A stretch of 40,468 nt of DNA, from contig SVIQ01000007.1 in assembly GCA_015069415.1 (NCBI GenBank), forward strand, positions 1 to 40,468, in the 5' to 3' direction. Made by a program: the position numbers and the translations under genes. Positions 18,901 through 24,707 of the stretch are shown here, piece after piece (the first letter of the stretch is position 1; each line of letters begins with the position of its first letter). Under the pieces are notes generated by a model, which was not told the origin of the DNA, searched no databases, and saw only the letters and a list, made by a program, of their open reading frames with translations. Source of the stretch: Clostridiales bacterium. GTDB taxonomy: Bacteria > Bacillota > Clostridia > Christensenellales > UBA1242.

Positions 18901-20492
18901 ATTTCGTTCACGTAAACTGAAACTATTTTATTGTCAGTTTCACTAACTTCATCTGCATCTTTATTAATAGTTGCAAAAGTTGCGTCACTATTAATTGCAA
19001 ACACTTGAAGTTGAACAGATTTAGCAGGAATGCTCGTTGGAATAATCTTGAAAGGTTTTGCCATATCTTCACGACTTACAATATAATCATTCCACGAAGT
19101 TGTATCGTCAACTGTCAAGAATTGTAAGTAAACATTAGTTTTTAACAACTTTAAGTAGTAATTTGCGCCATCTTTTACCGCAACAGGAACACCACCGTTA
19201 ATTGCATAACCTTCTGTTGTTAACTTTAGTAAATGAATACCAGCTGCGAACACATCACAGTTTTTAAATACAAACTCAATATTTTTAGTTTCATCTTTAT
19301 ATGTGAACTCATTATTTTCCACACCAAGATCAATGCCTGACGATAAAGCTGTAATTTTGTTATCCGTTGTATTTAAAACAGCAACCGTATCGAGATCATC
19401 TTCATTAAAGAATTTCACAGTTTTGTAAAGATCTTCCGCATTATATTCGGCACTTTTTGTTTCAAAAGTTAAACCTAAATTAAAGTTTTTACCTTCTCCA
19501 GTTATATCTTCATTGAGCGCAATGTAGTTAGGAAGAAATAAACTTAAATCCATTGTTCCAATTTCGATATCCACATTTTTTACAGCAGTTTCCACAACAC
19601 GAACTGTAACGTCTGTGTAAACCATTTTTTCAGTTCTGCTTTTGTTTGATTCTTCTTGATGAACAGCATTATCTTGTGCGTAATATGTAGGGAACACAGC
19701 AATTCTAAATTCGTATTCACCAAGTTCGTCTGTTTCAAATGTGTAGATTCCATTTACGAATTTCATTTTTTCAAAAAGCGGATGAACAGAATTTGTTAAT
19801 TCTTCAGACTTGATTTTTAAAATATCTGCCTTGCCATAATCATAATAAATTTCTACATTTTTTTGTTCTCTATCACTAATTGGACGAAGAGCATTATCGT
19901 TTGATGAGAAAACAAAATCTAATGCTTCATTTTTCCCAATTGTAACAACTTGACTTTTTCCTACAGCAAGATTACCTTCACCTAAACTTAAATTTGTTAC
20001 TTCTTTATCAAGCCACAAAGTTATTGGATTTGATTTATGCTCTTTCTTTTCATCTCTTGCTTCCAACACAACCTTACCGAAAACGTCACCATTCTCTTCA
20101 ATGTCCTCATTTCGGTAGTAATAGATCGGAGTGTTACATTTGATTTTGTAACGACCATCTTTTGCCTCTAATTTATTTCCTTTTTCATCACAAAGAGTAA
20201 TTAAATCTTCACCCTCAACAAACCACAACTCACAGTTTGGACGATTGACTTTGTAACCCGATTCATTAGTTCCTGTCAAAGTAAATGAATATAATTTCAC
20301 ACCCGAACTTGTAGTCAAAGCAACCGAAGACGGACTTACAATAGAATCGTCAATTTCAAAAACTAAAGAATCTGGATACATCACATTCTTCTTCAATTTT
20401 CCTCTTAAAGCCAAGACTCCAAAAACCGCTCCGGTAAATAGAGTAACCGACCCCAAAATAATTCCAATAATTAAAAATATTTTCTTTTTCAT
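9933..20492 (-). CDS. Giant membrane-anchored extracellular protein, 3519 residues
   Basis: A single uninterrupted frame of 10.6 kb. The N-terminus has a lysine-rich start and one hydrophobic segment (about residues 4-30) followed by RGKLKK, best read as a signal anchor or uncleaved signal. The other 3490 residues would be outside the cell. They are rich in Thr, Ser, Asn, Asp and Glu with alternating hydrophobics, typical of tandem beta-sandwich modules, and have few cysteines. A stretch near residues 820-930 (with KALSVGEQVLKVTAV) resembles bacterial Ig-like Big_2 domains. Similar strand and linker motifs recur, for instance IIYTAEELI near 650 and EIYTSEQLI near 1400. There is no LPxTG, S-layer or choline-binding signal; the C-terminus simply ends in an acidic tail. 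It has its own promoter and terminator. An adhesin or surface scaffold is plausible but not shown. Confidence 0.9.
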   Translation of the reverse strand: MKKKIFLIIGIILGSVTLFTGAVFGVLALRGKLKKNVMYPDSLVFEIDDSIVSPSSVALTTSSGVKLYSFTLTGTNESGYKVNRPNCELWFVEGEDLITLCDEKGNKLEAKDGRYKIKCNTPIYYYRNEDIEENGDVFGKVVLEARDEKKEHKSNPITLWLDKEVTNLSLGEGNLAVGKSQVVTIGKNEALDFVFSSNDNALRPISDREQKNVEIYYDYGKADILKIKSEELTNSVHPLFEKMKFVNGIYTFETDELGEYEFRIAVFPTYYAQDNAVHQEESNKSRTEKMVYTDVTVRVVETAVKNVDIEIGTMDLSLFLPNYIALNEDITGEGKNFNLGLTFETKSAEYNAEDLYKTVKFFNEDDLDTVAVLNTTDNKITALSSGIDLGVENNEFTYKDETKNIEFVFKNCDVFAAGIHLLKLTTEGYAINGGVPVAVKDGANYYLKLLKTNVYLQFLTVDDTTSWNDYIVSREDMAKPFKIIPTSIPAKSVQLQVFAINSDATFATINKDADEVSETDNKIVSVYVNEIEQTANNISFKDGETSISELDLTITRIADKNEHVESLKFSEIVDLSEGISNDAFVFVTDEDGEYSVNVQKDYTITSNNKTYVLVGLMVDGKYVNEIRAEQGLYNKDILYPLQLNNKWNGKTEDRIIYTAEELINDLKVKTLSGKLFNKTLRVDVDYNFTNVMSGAFEVEFTGSQEDLDKNSNAVVYVNDNELKTVTITITDTKGIIGKLAKKYGLGIEENKTALNQFFKVYNAGSDPLVENTDLKVSSLTYNANQETYTLTLNSNKTISGVILKLEYGGAVYEFDKTIKVATTAPIGIEYKLSDTKTISLSKESANPTEITLTINGYDNGYILDNKGLTLNENDDENGFNVIGYGTGYTLEYSTSGTVFKIENNQIKALSVGEQVLKVTAVINDYKLDTYVKIKIVDDTKFSLTLNGISTESENVRKSNTFELSATEIKYAHDNNPITDISENTINVSIEVVEFGLGATEIEENIVKFGEDTVLSWEYEDSEWTFTRVAHTNTPLKVKVTVSTKTGESATFTLTFNPSVSYYINKAWQDKNQNMINLYAGSTIVLYEMAEAINSDWEYNGLIRIVADNNTLSNISVETYFVTIDENNEEVRTQVEKDGGEDGNQATIKFDKIGKYVVLIKNGDDEFAEIELNVKPNFYYEEDSKDIVSGENLYGTEATKDFIIKNAKVLNTGNGVVYGDGTNMYYEKGGYDLAKDFNGATTSNIQFKLDENPDYITTAPWVEKVGDKATYSFDVYYDADGEGTSHDFTKVGKIENVTVNNPYRGVKLTKDGEEISTINGVYNISVLDEITVKLMPGETSVTISSITADGLTFDGGKLKVTSHVSSVTKKTFEFVMIVSEKTVTWTATFNVSPYLPLKETPDKLYNGEIYTSEQLISKFLNVSDSNYTNNIDSIKVVINNQEITGNYDLTDKVIKGNSEDLEINFNIIYKDNDSDSTNNVGTSYKITTQIWNKEEVKLTNPYAQTLRETRDFYDIKNESTILESKENVSYEPVLIGMMNNTSYQTINFVNDTDLLMSRAEVVSRKDQTKLDVSIASVRLKAQALTFFNSCTENNGKYEISLTNGGKVIVEISGTSVTFSSSNVVAGNHGFLMFEITSSGGATSDYIVRLYSQNGTSYDNDFVNVTNGHNAYVEITSNTDENVKFNSLLDKTFYTDSKKVTTNLFKDIFKLDISKNSIKNNIHFYITHAEMLNGGDFFREKDYKLFDDVTQKNLPTVDNFASLRVAMVYKNGDDVFSIGFLRIQAQPDFVIKVGSEIIYNGQATMTIKSGATLQPVPFTVTDKNLSSVESVEIIDNSNFEAINQLTTDGTFKIIHKSSGDEILTIDTDSSSDNFGTIIINKDISEDLSFKVKYTYGDLVLYATYLLEGKTYVPNGSIEKTVGEFITGDFNNKIEISSLLNYYNRRIKVTSGKNSYEVDLGNETAKQVINNGEEVTNTATEINEDSPSYSIKNNSISINLISGKLYFIFTQGVKTNTEILDIELLDYIGNSNLELKTTVLPKYSLDSETVSSIKNTTGSPAVTDFTSVNGSYVEISVSTSGDITTFSIGGENGYKIYADNGATLELIEEASGNVGSEYYYMNTNDGSTDIKVEEEASTKTRTATITSSDDGEKIYFAHLADVYALNLTIRLKDSSDPANYYVKYEEGGNVKNLGTISIDIIPTYHSLESVYTVTDSIRDLINSLEIENIYSYLFGVRTDSAVNDIVPSPKTNSIFNNYRVKLVTATVTEEGENEEITYNYPDYTYSGMGFGDVKNPNYIRFGTNKDFYFTGNKLTFKSDNTEYSLNLVNNAGLDSFEYKLLVKTSRDLTYNTAYNTTQFTQGIKEDAEYISYVINDTDESKEFRFHETYDADNGELIIDDIKYFASLPDSNSNFYISGLEVKYLLASTGAEEQTATISSGISNISREVDGQSVTYSFTVSGINIKLMKTEGGNLVVAFNRQASISKFNTLKLSFTMYDNAGKLKAYEILFNNYKFDDRNEVTEGGVTMTENHVLMAGSNYNLSDLINITYADNNTTINVSDLELDLTKSYFVIGKTRVDIKTNVSDSNKLFDLIKGTGTGIDQNGIPADDLQIRLVSVPEYISNVELVFKLIKDDYHIANHIWRFDVTENFELKFSALEETDDGYIQKSEDELKNNTTSVIDLNGMINVNSTSTPKDSFPGIASDGSGNFPYTVELAELFRFKLVDLRTNTPMSSANMNITVDEIVVQEYDEVDGKTTISGSYEDIEKFVSFDSTDNTKLQILKDSVREVKLKIQVPTYVGLDRLVNDGEGFFIYWTLNIKGFADFEGAFKETMTNGGTYYTPFQKVDLVSTPGDESAFEVTEQHGNLSWNTTGSKLEYYISNTEITNYSIIEEDDWQDTDNLNINSAEVSTSLPMHTNNNADKSYYVAYKLTLNYKEQDAVLICSYYVRNTIVLELNTAEGSSVDSTKTMYVDKKTEDSTQYEEDESKTLFYYMAEYNSGLRLYIKYDTDSDKFVLYETTTGTYFTETNGVYSGESENEKYKLDENFENIYLLNDDETINTTYSRTSQSFSGLISHSMNASQLVSFLNSVESIRFKDTTRNIDFALKEVNYEMQINLAEGKLGSVALNSSTNPLFNNSMTFDLQIETKEGNVIDVTNGNDLTLKSHKSLEPEAEYAITDLFLTSQVPENARGYKIAGITETTPTDGSKIQIKVQNNTALPADYDSTVSGVEVYGNYKIYKYQLTDSTVGDKFYTITRDIYVVAGASEIVKVAYEGLGNETFNVLYNKGKDSSYDLSNTLIKWSMGTGDNEGKLLSAQIDSDVTYALNPSETNISLQLENNTTFIVIAHDKLIEYKKMYPEKDYWKVEVIATYSSKEYKLSFSFELPSTIEINPATSDYTLETISQNGNINSYYKVDIAEMLYENVTEPPALLKDSDNTLSVEEDEEKSNYLAEHEQVSSESFNIYLDKTAVDMYFNAYPSETTLSIDLKLNVKVDGELKQSYDFTLVVEKSKLPKDTTVEE

Positions 20493-20545
20493 AACCCCTA
20501 CCTAAAAATGCTTTTTATTTATTATCTACAAAATATTACAAAATA

Positions 20546-20574
20546 ATTATATAATTTTTGAAATTTTAAGTCAA
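20546..20574 (-). promoter_or_regulatory. Promoter of the giant gene
   Basis: TTGACT (20569-20574), a 17-base spacer and a perfect TATAAT (20546-20551), about 50 bases before the ATG. The ribosome binding site is an unusual AGGTAGGGG. The rest of the 267-bp gap up to rsmA is AT-rich and otherwise holds only the rsmA terminator. Confidence 0.75.
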
Positions 20575-20711
20575 TTAAAAATTAAGTTTAAATTTAATTA
20601 AATTTAGCAATTAAAAAATTAATTAAACATCCAGTGGATCAGAAAGAAAAATTAAACAAACCTTTTATTCTTTTGATTTAATTTGCATTAAAAAAAATTT
20701 TCAAAAAAATA

Positions 20712-20751
20712 AAAAATTTTACGAAAAATAAATAAATTATCGTAAATTTTC
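20712..20751 (-). terminator. Probable terminator of rsmA
   Basis: An AT-rich stem built on TACGA/TCGTA with further A-T pairs and one mismatch, then a long T-rich run on the minus strand, just past the rsmA stop codon. Confidence 0.6.
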
Positions 20752-20759
20752 ACATATTT

Positions 20760-21611
20760 TTAATTATTTTTTAATTTTTCAAATAATTTTATAAAATTTT
20801 CAACATTAATTTCTTCAGGTCTAACACTATCACCGTAACCTAATTCTTTTAATTCTTTTAATACAATTTCTTTTTCAAACTTAGATTTCAAATTATTAAC
20901 CAAAGTTTTTCTTCTCATTGAAAATGCAAGATGAACAAAATTTCTAAAATCATCAAATGAAGAAATTTTATATCTATTATGAGGAACAAGCAAACATATT
21001 GCACTGTCAATTTTAGGCATAGGAGTAAAACATTCTTTCTTTACAATTCTGGGAATACTCACATCAAAAATCGATTGCAAAATAACACTCGTAATTCCAT
21101 ATTCTTTAGTACCACAAGAAGACGCAAATCTATCCGCCACTTCTTTTTGAATTAAAACCATTATTGATTTGAATTTATGAATTGAATTTATCAGTTTAAA
21201 TATAATCGGAGTTGTAATATAGTAAGGAATATTTGCAACAACTCTAGCTTTTCCATCAAACAAAGTTTCAACATCTGCATCCATAAAATCTTGAAACTTA
21301 AATTCAATATTCGACTGTTCGTTTTGCAATTTAGTCAATCTCTCAATAAGATCTTTATCTATCTCGAAAGAAATAACTTTCTTTGCGACCAAAGAAATTT
21401 CTTTAGTTAAAGTTCCAGCTCCAGCTCCAATTTCCAAAACAAGATCATCTTTTTCAACCAATCCATCGCGAACAATTGCTTTTAATAAATTCGTATCAAA
21501 AAGAAAATTTTGACCTAAATTTTTCTTAAAATCTATATTTTTTGCATTATTTTCATTAAAATTTGATGATTTTTTATTATTTTTGAAATTTTTTTCTTGA
21601 TATTTTGACAT
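20760..21611 (-). CDS. rsmA: 16S rRNA adenine dimethyltransferase RsmA (KsgA)
   Basis: RsmA uses S-adenosylmethionine to dimethylate two adjacent adenines near the 3' end of 16S rRNA. From the ATG at 21611 the protein has 283 residues, normal for the family. It starts with an Asn/Lys-rich stretch of about 25 residues, then FKKNLGQNFL (28-37), the SAM-binding LEIGAGAGTLT (59-69) and the catalytic motif NIPYYITTP near 130. I prefer this start because GGAG lies about 10 bases before it and the 31 extra residues from a TTG at 21704 look unrelated. The 128-nt leader contains a hairpin and is overlapped by a candidate antisense transcript. Confidence 0.95.
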   Translation of the reverse strand: MSKYQEKNFKNNKKSSNFNENNAKNIDFKKNLGQNFLFDTNLLKAIVRDGLVEKDDLVLEIGAGAGTLTKEISLVAKKVISFEIDKDLIERLTKLQNEQSNIEFKFQDFMDADVETLFDGKARVVANIPYYITTPIIFKLINSIHKFKSIMVLIQKEVADRFASSCGTKEYGITSVILQSIFDVSIPRIVKKECFTPMPKIDSAICLLVPHNRYKISSFDDFRNFVHLAFSMRRKTLVNNLKSKFEKEIVLKELKELGYGDSVRPEEINVENFIKLFEKLKNN

Positions 21612-21641
21612 AAATTGGTAACTCCATTTTTTTATTTTCCC

Positions 21642-21670
21642 TTGACATCTTTTGTCGAAAATGTTAATAT
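21642..21670 (+). promoter_or_regulatory. Orphan plus-strand promoter inside the rsmA leader
   Basis: A perfect TTGACA (21642-21647), 17 bases and TAATAT (21665-21670) on the plus strand, pointing away from rsmA. No plus-strand gene follows; a terminator hairpin does, 44 bases later. Confidence 0.6.
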
Positions 21671-21676
21671 GTAAAC

Positions 21677-21740
21677 ATACAAAAGATAAATTAAAAAAAC
21701 ACAAAAGAGAAAGAAGTTGGTAAATCCAACTTTTTATTTT
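21677..21740 (+). ncRNA. Candidate short antisense RNA over the rsmA leader
   Basis: From the plus-strand promoter to the terminator at 21714-21732 a transcript of about 60-65 nt is predicted. It has a purine-rich unstructured 5' part and one 3' hairpin with a U tail. It has no reading frame. It is fully complementary to the first part of the rsmA 5' leader, whose own promoter is at 21746-21774. Its existence is inferred only from the promoter and terminator. Confidence 0.4.
21714..21732 (+). terminator. Plus-strand intrinsic terminator
   Basis: A 7-bp perfect stem AAGTTGG/CCAACTT with a 5-nt loop, followed on the plus strand by a long, nearly pure T run. On the minus strand the following bases are less T-rich, so rsmA transcription from upstream should mostly pass. 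Confidence 0.7.
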
Positions 21741-21745
21741 TTTTT

Positions 21746-21774
21746 ATTTTAACACATATATCAAAACATGTCAA
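21746..21774 (-). promoter_or_regulatory. Promoter of rsmA
   Basis: A perfect TTGACA (21769-21774), 17 bases and TAAAAT (21746-21751) on the minus strand, giving a leader of about 128 nt before the chosen ATG. Confidence 0.75.
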
Positions 21775-21808
21775 TTACGAAACATCAAGATTTATTGTTT
21801 GCAGTAAA

Positions 21809-21838
21809 AAAGAGATTAGGCAATCCCTAAATCTCTTA
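21809..21838 (-). terminator. Rho-independent terminator of valS
   Basis: AAGAGATTTAGG pairs with CCTAATCTCTT (one bulged base) and is followed by a T run on the minus strand, directly after the valS stop codon. Confidence 0.85.
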
Positions 21839-21841
21839 ATT

Positions 21842-24259
21842 TTACTCTTCAATGATTTTTCCAATTTCAACCTTAAAGTCGCCAATACTGTAAGTTATTT
21901 CATTAACACTTGTAACGGCTTTTATGTCTAATTCACAAGCTTTAACAAAATCTATATCTTTATCTTGAATATTCATGCTTTCAATTTTTGTTTTCAAGCT
22001 TAATTTATTTTCTGATTTAAATTGTCTAACCTTTGAAACAATTTCAACTACTCTATCACCATTTTCAATCAAACCAGACTCTTCTTCAATATCTAATGGT
22101 TTTAAAACAAATTGATGAATACTGTCAACTTTTTCGAATTGACGATAATAATCTTGATAAATTTCTTCAGTAATATGAGGCATTGTAATAGCAATTAATT
22201 TTAACATACCCAAAAGGACATTGTAACATGCCCATTGCGCACTTTCTTTTGCTTCTTCTCCATAAACTTCAGGTTTATATAATCTATTCTTTGCAATTTC
22301 AATGTAGTTATCACAGAAATTCCAGAAGAATTTTTCTATTGTATCACAAGCATAGCCCATTTCAACATTTTCATACATTTTATAAGTTTTTGCATATGCA
22401 TCATTAAACTTTTGCATAATGTATTTATCCATAGGCAAAATTACATTTGGTTTTTTAGGAGTGTAATCATACAAGAAACTCAAAACAAATTTAGATGCAT
22501 TCCAAATTTTATTTTCAAACTTTAATCCATCCTTAAGCCTATCGTCACTAAAGTAAACATCTCTACCATAAGCTCCATTTGCACACCAATATCTAACAAC
22601 GTCAGCACTATATTGATCAATCATTTCAAGTAAGTTCATTTTAGAATTTGATTTAGATTTACTAATCTTAATACCTTTGTCCGCCATTACCCAACCATTA
22701 ACCAACAATTCTTTCCACGGAAGGCAATTTTGATGATAATATGATTTGATTATTGTTCTCAAATCCCACGTGGTAATAATGTCTCTTCCACAGAAACGCA
22801 TACTCATAGGCATTTTCTTTTTACTTCCTTCTTCGTCTTCTGCCCAATTAGTGTTAATTTGTGGAGTAACAGAACTTGTAGCCCAAGTATCCATAACGTC
22901 ACTTTCTGGAATAAACTCATTACAACCGCAAGAGCACGCAGTTTTAGGCATAGAATTTAAAGGATTTACTGGTAGATCGCAAATTTCAGCAAACTTTACT
23001 TCGCCACAATCTTTACAATACCAAACTGGGAACGGAACTCCAAAATATCTTTGTCTTGAAATTGACCAGTCTTGATTTAAATTGTTAACCCAAGCCATAT
23101 ATCTAGCTTTCATGCTTTCAGGATGCCAAACCAATTCATTTCCAAGATCTGTCCATTTTTGTTTCAATTCTGGAGTAGAAGTTTTAATAAACCATTGTTT
23201 CTTTGACAAAAATTCAATTGGACGATCACATCGTTCATGAACCTTAACCGAATGTCTAATAGGATCTTGTTTATAAATATATCCTTGTTCTTTCAAATCT
23301 TCTATAATTGCTTTTCTCGCATCGTCAGACTTCATTCCAGCATATTTTCCACAGATTTCAGTCATGCATCCGCCGTCATCAATGGCAGTTTTCAATTCAA
23401 GACCATATTCTTTCCACCACTCAACGTCAGTTTGATCTCCAAATGTACAACACATAACAATTCCAGTACCTTTGTCAATACCGACCTTTTCGTCAGCACG
23501 AATAATTACTTTTCTATCTTCAAACAAAGGAACCAAAACTTCCTTACCAATAAGGTTAGAGTATCTTTCGTCTTCCGGATTTACAAAAATAGAAACACAC
23601 GCAGGTAAAAATTCAGGTCTTGTTGTTGCAATCGGAATAGTTCCACTACCATCAGCAAGTCTAAAATTTAAGTAATTGAATATACTATCAAATTCTTTAT
23701 CTTCTAGTTCTGCCGTTGCAACACTTGTTCTACATTTACAGCACCATGGACTAGGCTTATCTTCTCTGTAAGCAATTCCCTTTGAAGCTAATTCAATAAA
23801 AGATTTTTGACTTGTCTTTTGACTTCTGTTATCGATTGTATTGTAACCCAAACTCAAATCACAAGACATACCAGCCTTAACCATAGTATCTCTGTAAGCT
23901 TGATTGTAAGTAGAAACCAAATCTAGAGCAATTTTTGTAAATTCTTCTCTTGGCATAGTGTGTGCTCTAATGTTTTTCTTCTTTTCAACTAACAACTCTG
24001 TAGGCAAGCCATTATTGTCAAAACCTAGAGGATAGAACATATTGTATCCTTGCATTCTGTGGAAACGTGCCATCATGTCAGCTTGAGTAAATCCTGAAAT
24101 GTGACCAATATGCAACTCTCCACTAACAGTTGGAGGTGGAGTGTCAATCGAAAAAGTTTCTTTTGTTGATTTTTCATCATACTTATAGATTCCTTTTTCT
24201 TGCCAGTAAGTTTGCCATTTTAATTCTTTCTGTTTAAAATCGTACTTATTATCTAACAT
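21842..24259 (-). CDS. valS: Valyl-tRNA synthetase, archaeal-like short form
   Basis: ValRS charges tRNA-Val with valine. The 805-residue class I enzyme has the HIGH motif (50-53, after PPPTVSGEL), an editing domain in between, and KISKS near residue 532 in place of KMSKS. Two traits differ from the usual bacterial enzyme: the segment after the HIGH motif reads DNNGLPTE rather than the usual bacterial DHAGIATQ-type sequence, and the C-terminus lacks the long coiled-coil tRNA arm. Both fit the shorter archaeal-type ValRS that occurs in some bacteria. A T-box leader with a GTA specifier candidate and a UGGU-type acceptor-pairing sequence supports valine. AAGGAG precedes the ATG. IleRS is the main alternative, and I consider it unlikely. 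Confidence 0.93.
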   Translation of the reverse strand: MLDNKYDFKQKELKWQTYWQEKGIYKYDEKSTKETFSIDTPPPTVSGELHIGHISGFTQADMMARFHRMQGYNMFYPLGFDNNGLPTELLVEKKKNIRAHTMPREEFTKIALDLVSTYNQAYRDTMVKAGMSCDLSLGYNTIDNRSQKTSQKSFIELASKGIAYREDKPSPWCCKCRTSVATAELEDKEFDSIFNYLNFRLADGSGTIPIATTRPEFLPACVSIFVNPEDERYSNLIGKEVLVPLFEDRKVIIRADEKVGIDKGTGIVMCCTFGDQTDVEWWKEYGLELKTAIDDGGCMTEICGKYAGMKSDDARKAIIEDLKEQGYIYKQDPIRHSVKVHERCDRPIEFLSKKQWFIKTSTPELKQKWTDLGNELVWHPESMKARYMAWVNNLNQDWSISRQRYFGVPFPVWYCKDCGEVKFAEICDLPVNPLNSMPKTACSCGCNEFIPESDVMDTWATSSVTPQINTNWAEDEEGSKKKMPMSMRFCGRDIITTWDLRTIIKSYYHQNCLPWKELLVNGWVMADKGIKISKSKSNSKMNLLEMIDQYSADVVRYWCANGAYGRDVYFSDDRLKDGLKFENKIWNASKFVLSFLYDYTPKKPNVILPMDKYIMQKFNDAYAKTYKMYENVEMGYACDTIEKFFWNFCDNYIEIAKNRLYKPEVYGEEAKESAQWACYNVLLGMLKLIAITMPHITEEIYQDYYRQFEKVDSIHQFVLKPLDIEEESGLIENGDRVVEIVSKVRQFKSENKLSLKTKIESMNIQDKDIDFVKACELDIKAVTSVNEITYSIGDFKVEIGKIIEE

Positions 24260-24298
24260 AAATTTCTCCTTTTAAATAATGTAAGAGCAAAATAAAAA

Positions 24299-24319
24299 GC
24301 CCTTGCAAAATGCAAGGGC
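24299..24319 (-). terminator. T-box regulated terminator
   Basis: A 9-bp perfect stem GCCCTTGCA/TGCAAGGGC with a 3-nt loop, then TTTTTATTTT on the minus strand. It competes with the antiterminator that includes the T-box sequence. Confidence 0.92.
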
Positions 24320-24530
24320 GAAATCTTCGCGGTACCACCTTACTTCGAGCATAAGCTCCTCATTTTAAAACTAACGTATTTTTCATTACGCGGATGGTCT
24401 ACTACTCTTCTTCATCCGAACTCGTTTGCTACCTTCAACCTACACTTGTTTAAATCGCTTTCAGCCCATGACGATTTTTCTCTTTCAACAGTTTTTAAGT
24501 TTACTCCTCAAACTTCTTTAACGTTTCTCT
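24299..24530 (-). promoter_or_regulatory. T-box riboswitch controlling valS
   Basis: The conserved T-box sequence AAGGTGGTACCGCG lies at 24328-24341 on the minus strand, followed by a terminator hairpin and then valS. T-box leaders read the charging state of one tRNA and allow read-through when it is uncharged. The TGGT in the T-box would pair with the ACCA end of a tRNA with discriminator A, as in tRNA-Val. In stem I the sequence GAAG-GTA-GC has GTA at 24430-24432, a valine codon in a plausible specifier position. The specifier call is inference because I did not fold the leader. Confidence 0.92.
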
Positions 24531-24536
24531 ATGCTC

Positions 24537-24565
24537 ATTATAATAAAAGGAAAAATATTTGTCAA
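24537..24565 (-). promoter_or_regulatory. Promoter of the valS T-box transcript
   Basis: A consensus TTGACA (24560-24565), 17 bases and TATAAT (24537-24542) on the minus strand; transcription should begin near 24530. Confidence 0.9.
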
Positions 24566-24654
24566 GAGAAATTCTTAAATTAAAACGTAGATTTTTATTT
24601 GAAATTTTTTATGCATTTTAATAAAAAATCTACTGAATTTTAAAAAATATCATT

Positions 24655-24680
24655 AAAAACAATGAAAATCATCTGTTTTT
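24655..24680 (-). terminator. Weak terminator-like hairpin after groEL
   Basis: AAAAACA/TGTTTTT with an inner ATGA/TCAT pairing and one bulge, flanked by T-rich sequence on both strands, about 30 bases past the groEL stop. Confidence 0.45.
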
Positions 24681-24707
24681 GTTGTTTTTTTTGAAATTAT
24701 TTAAATT

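Noticed and set aside
21612..21704. N-terminal extension of RsmA from a TTG at 21704
   Set aside because: The extra residues match no part of the family and cover the leader hairpin; the ATG at 21611 has a GGAG site.
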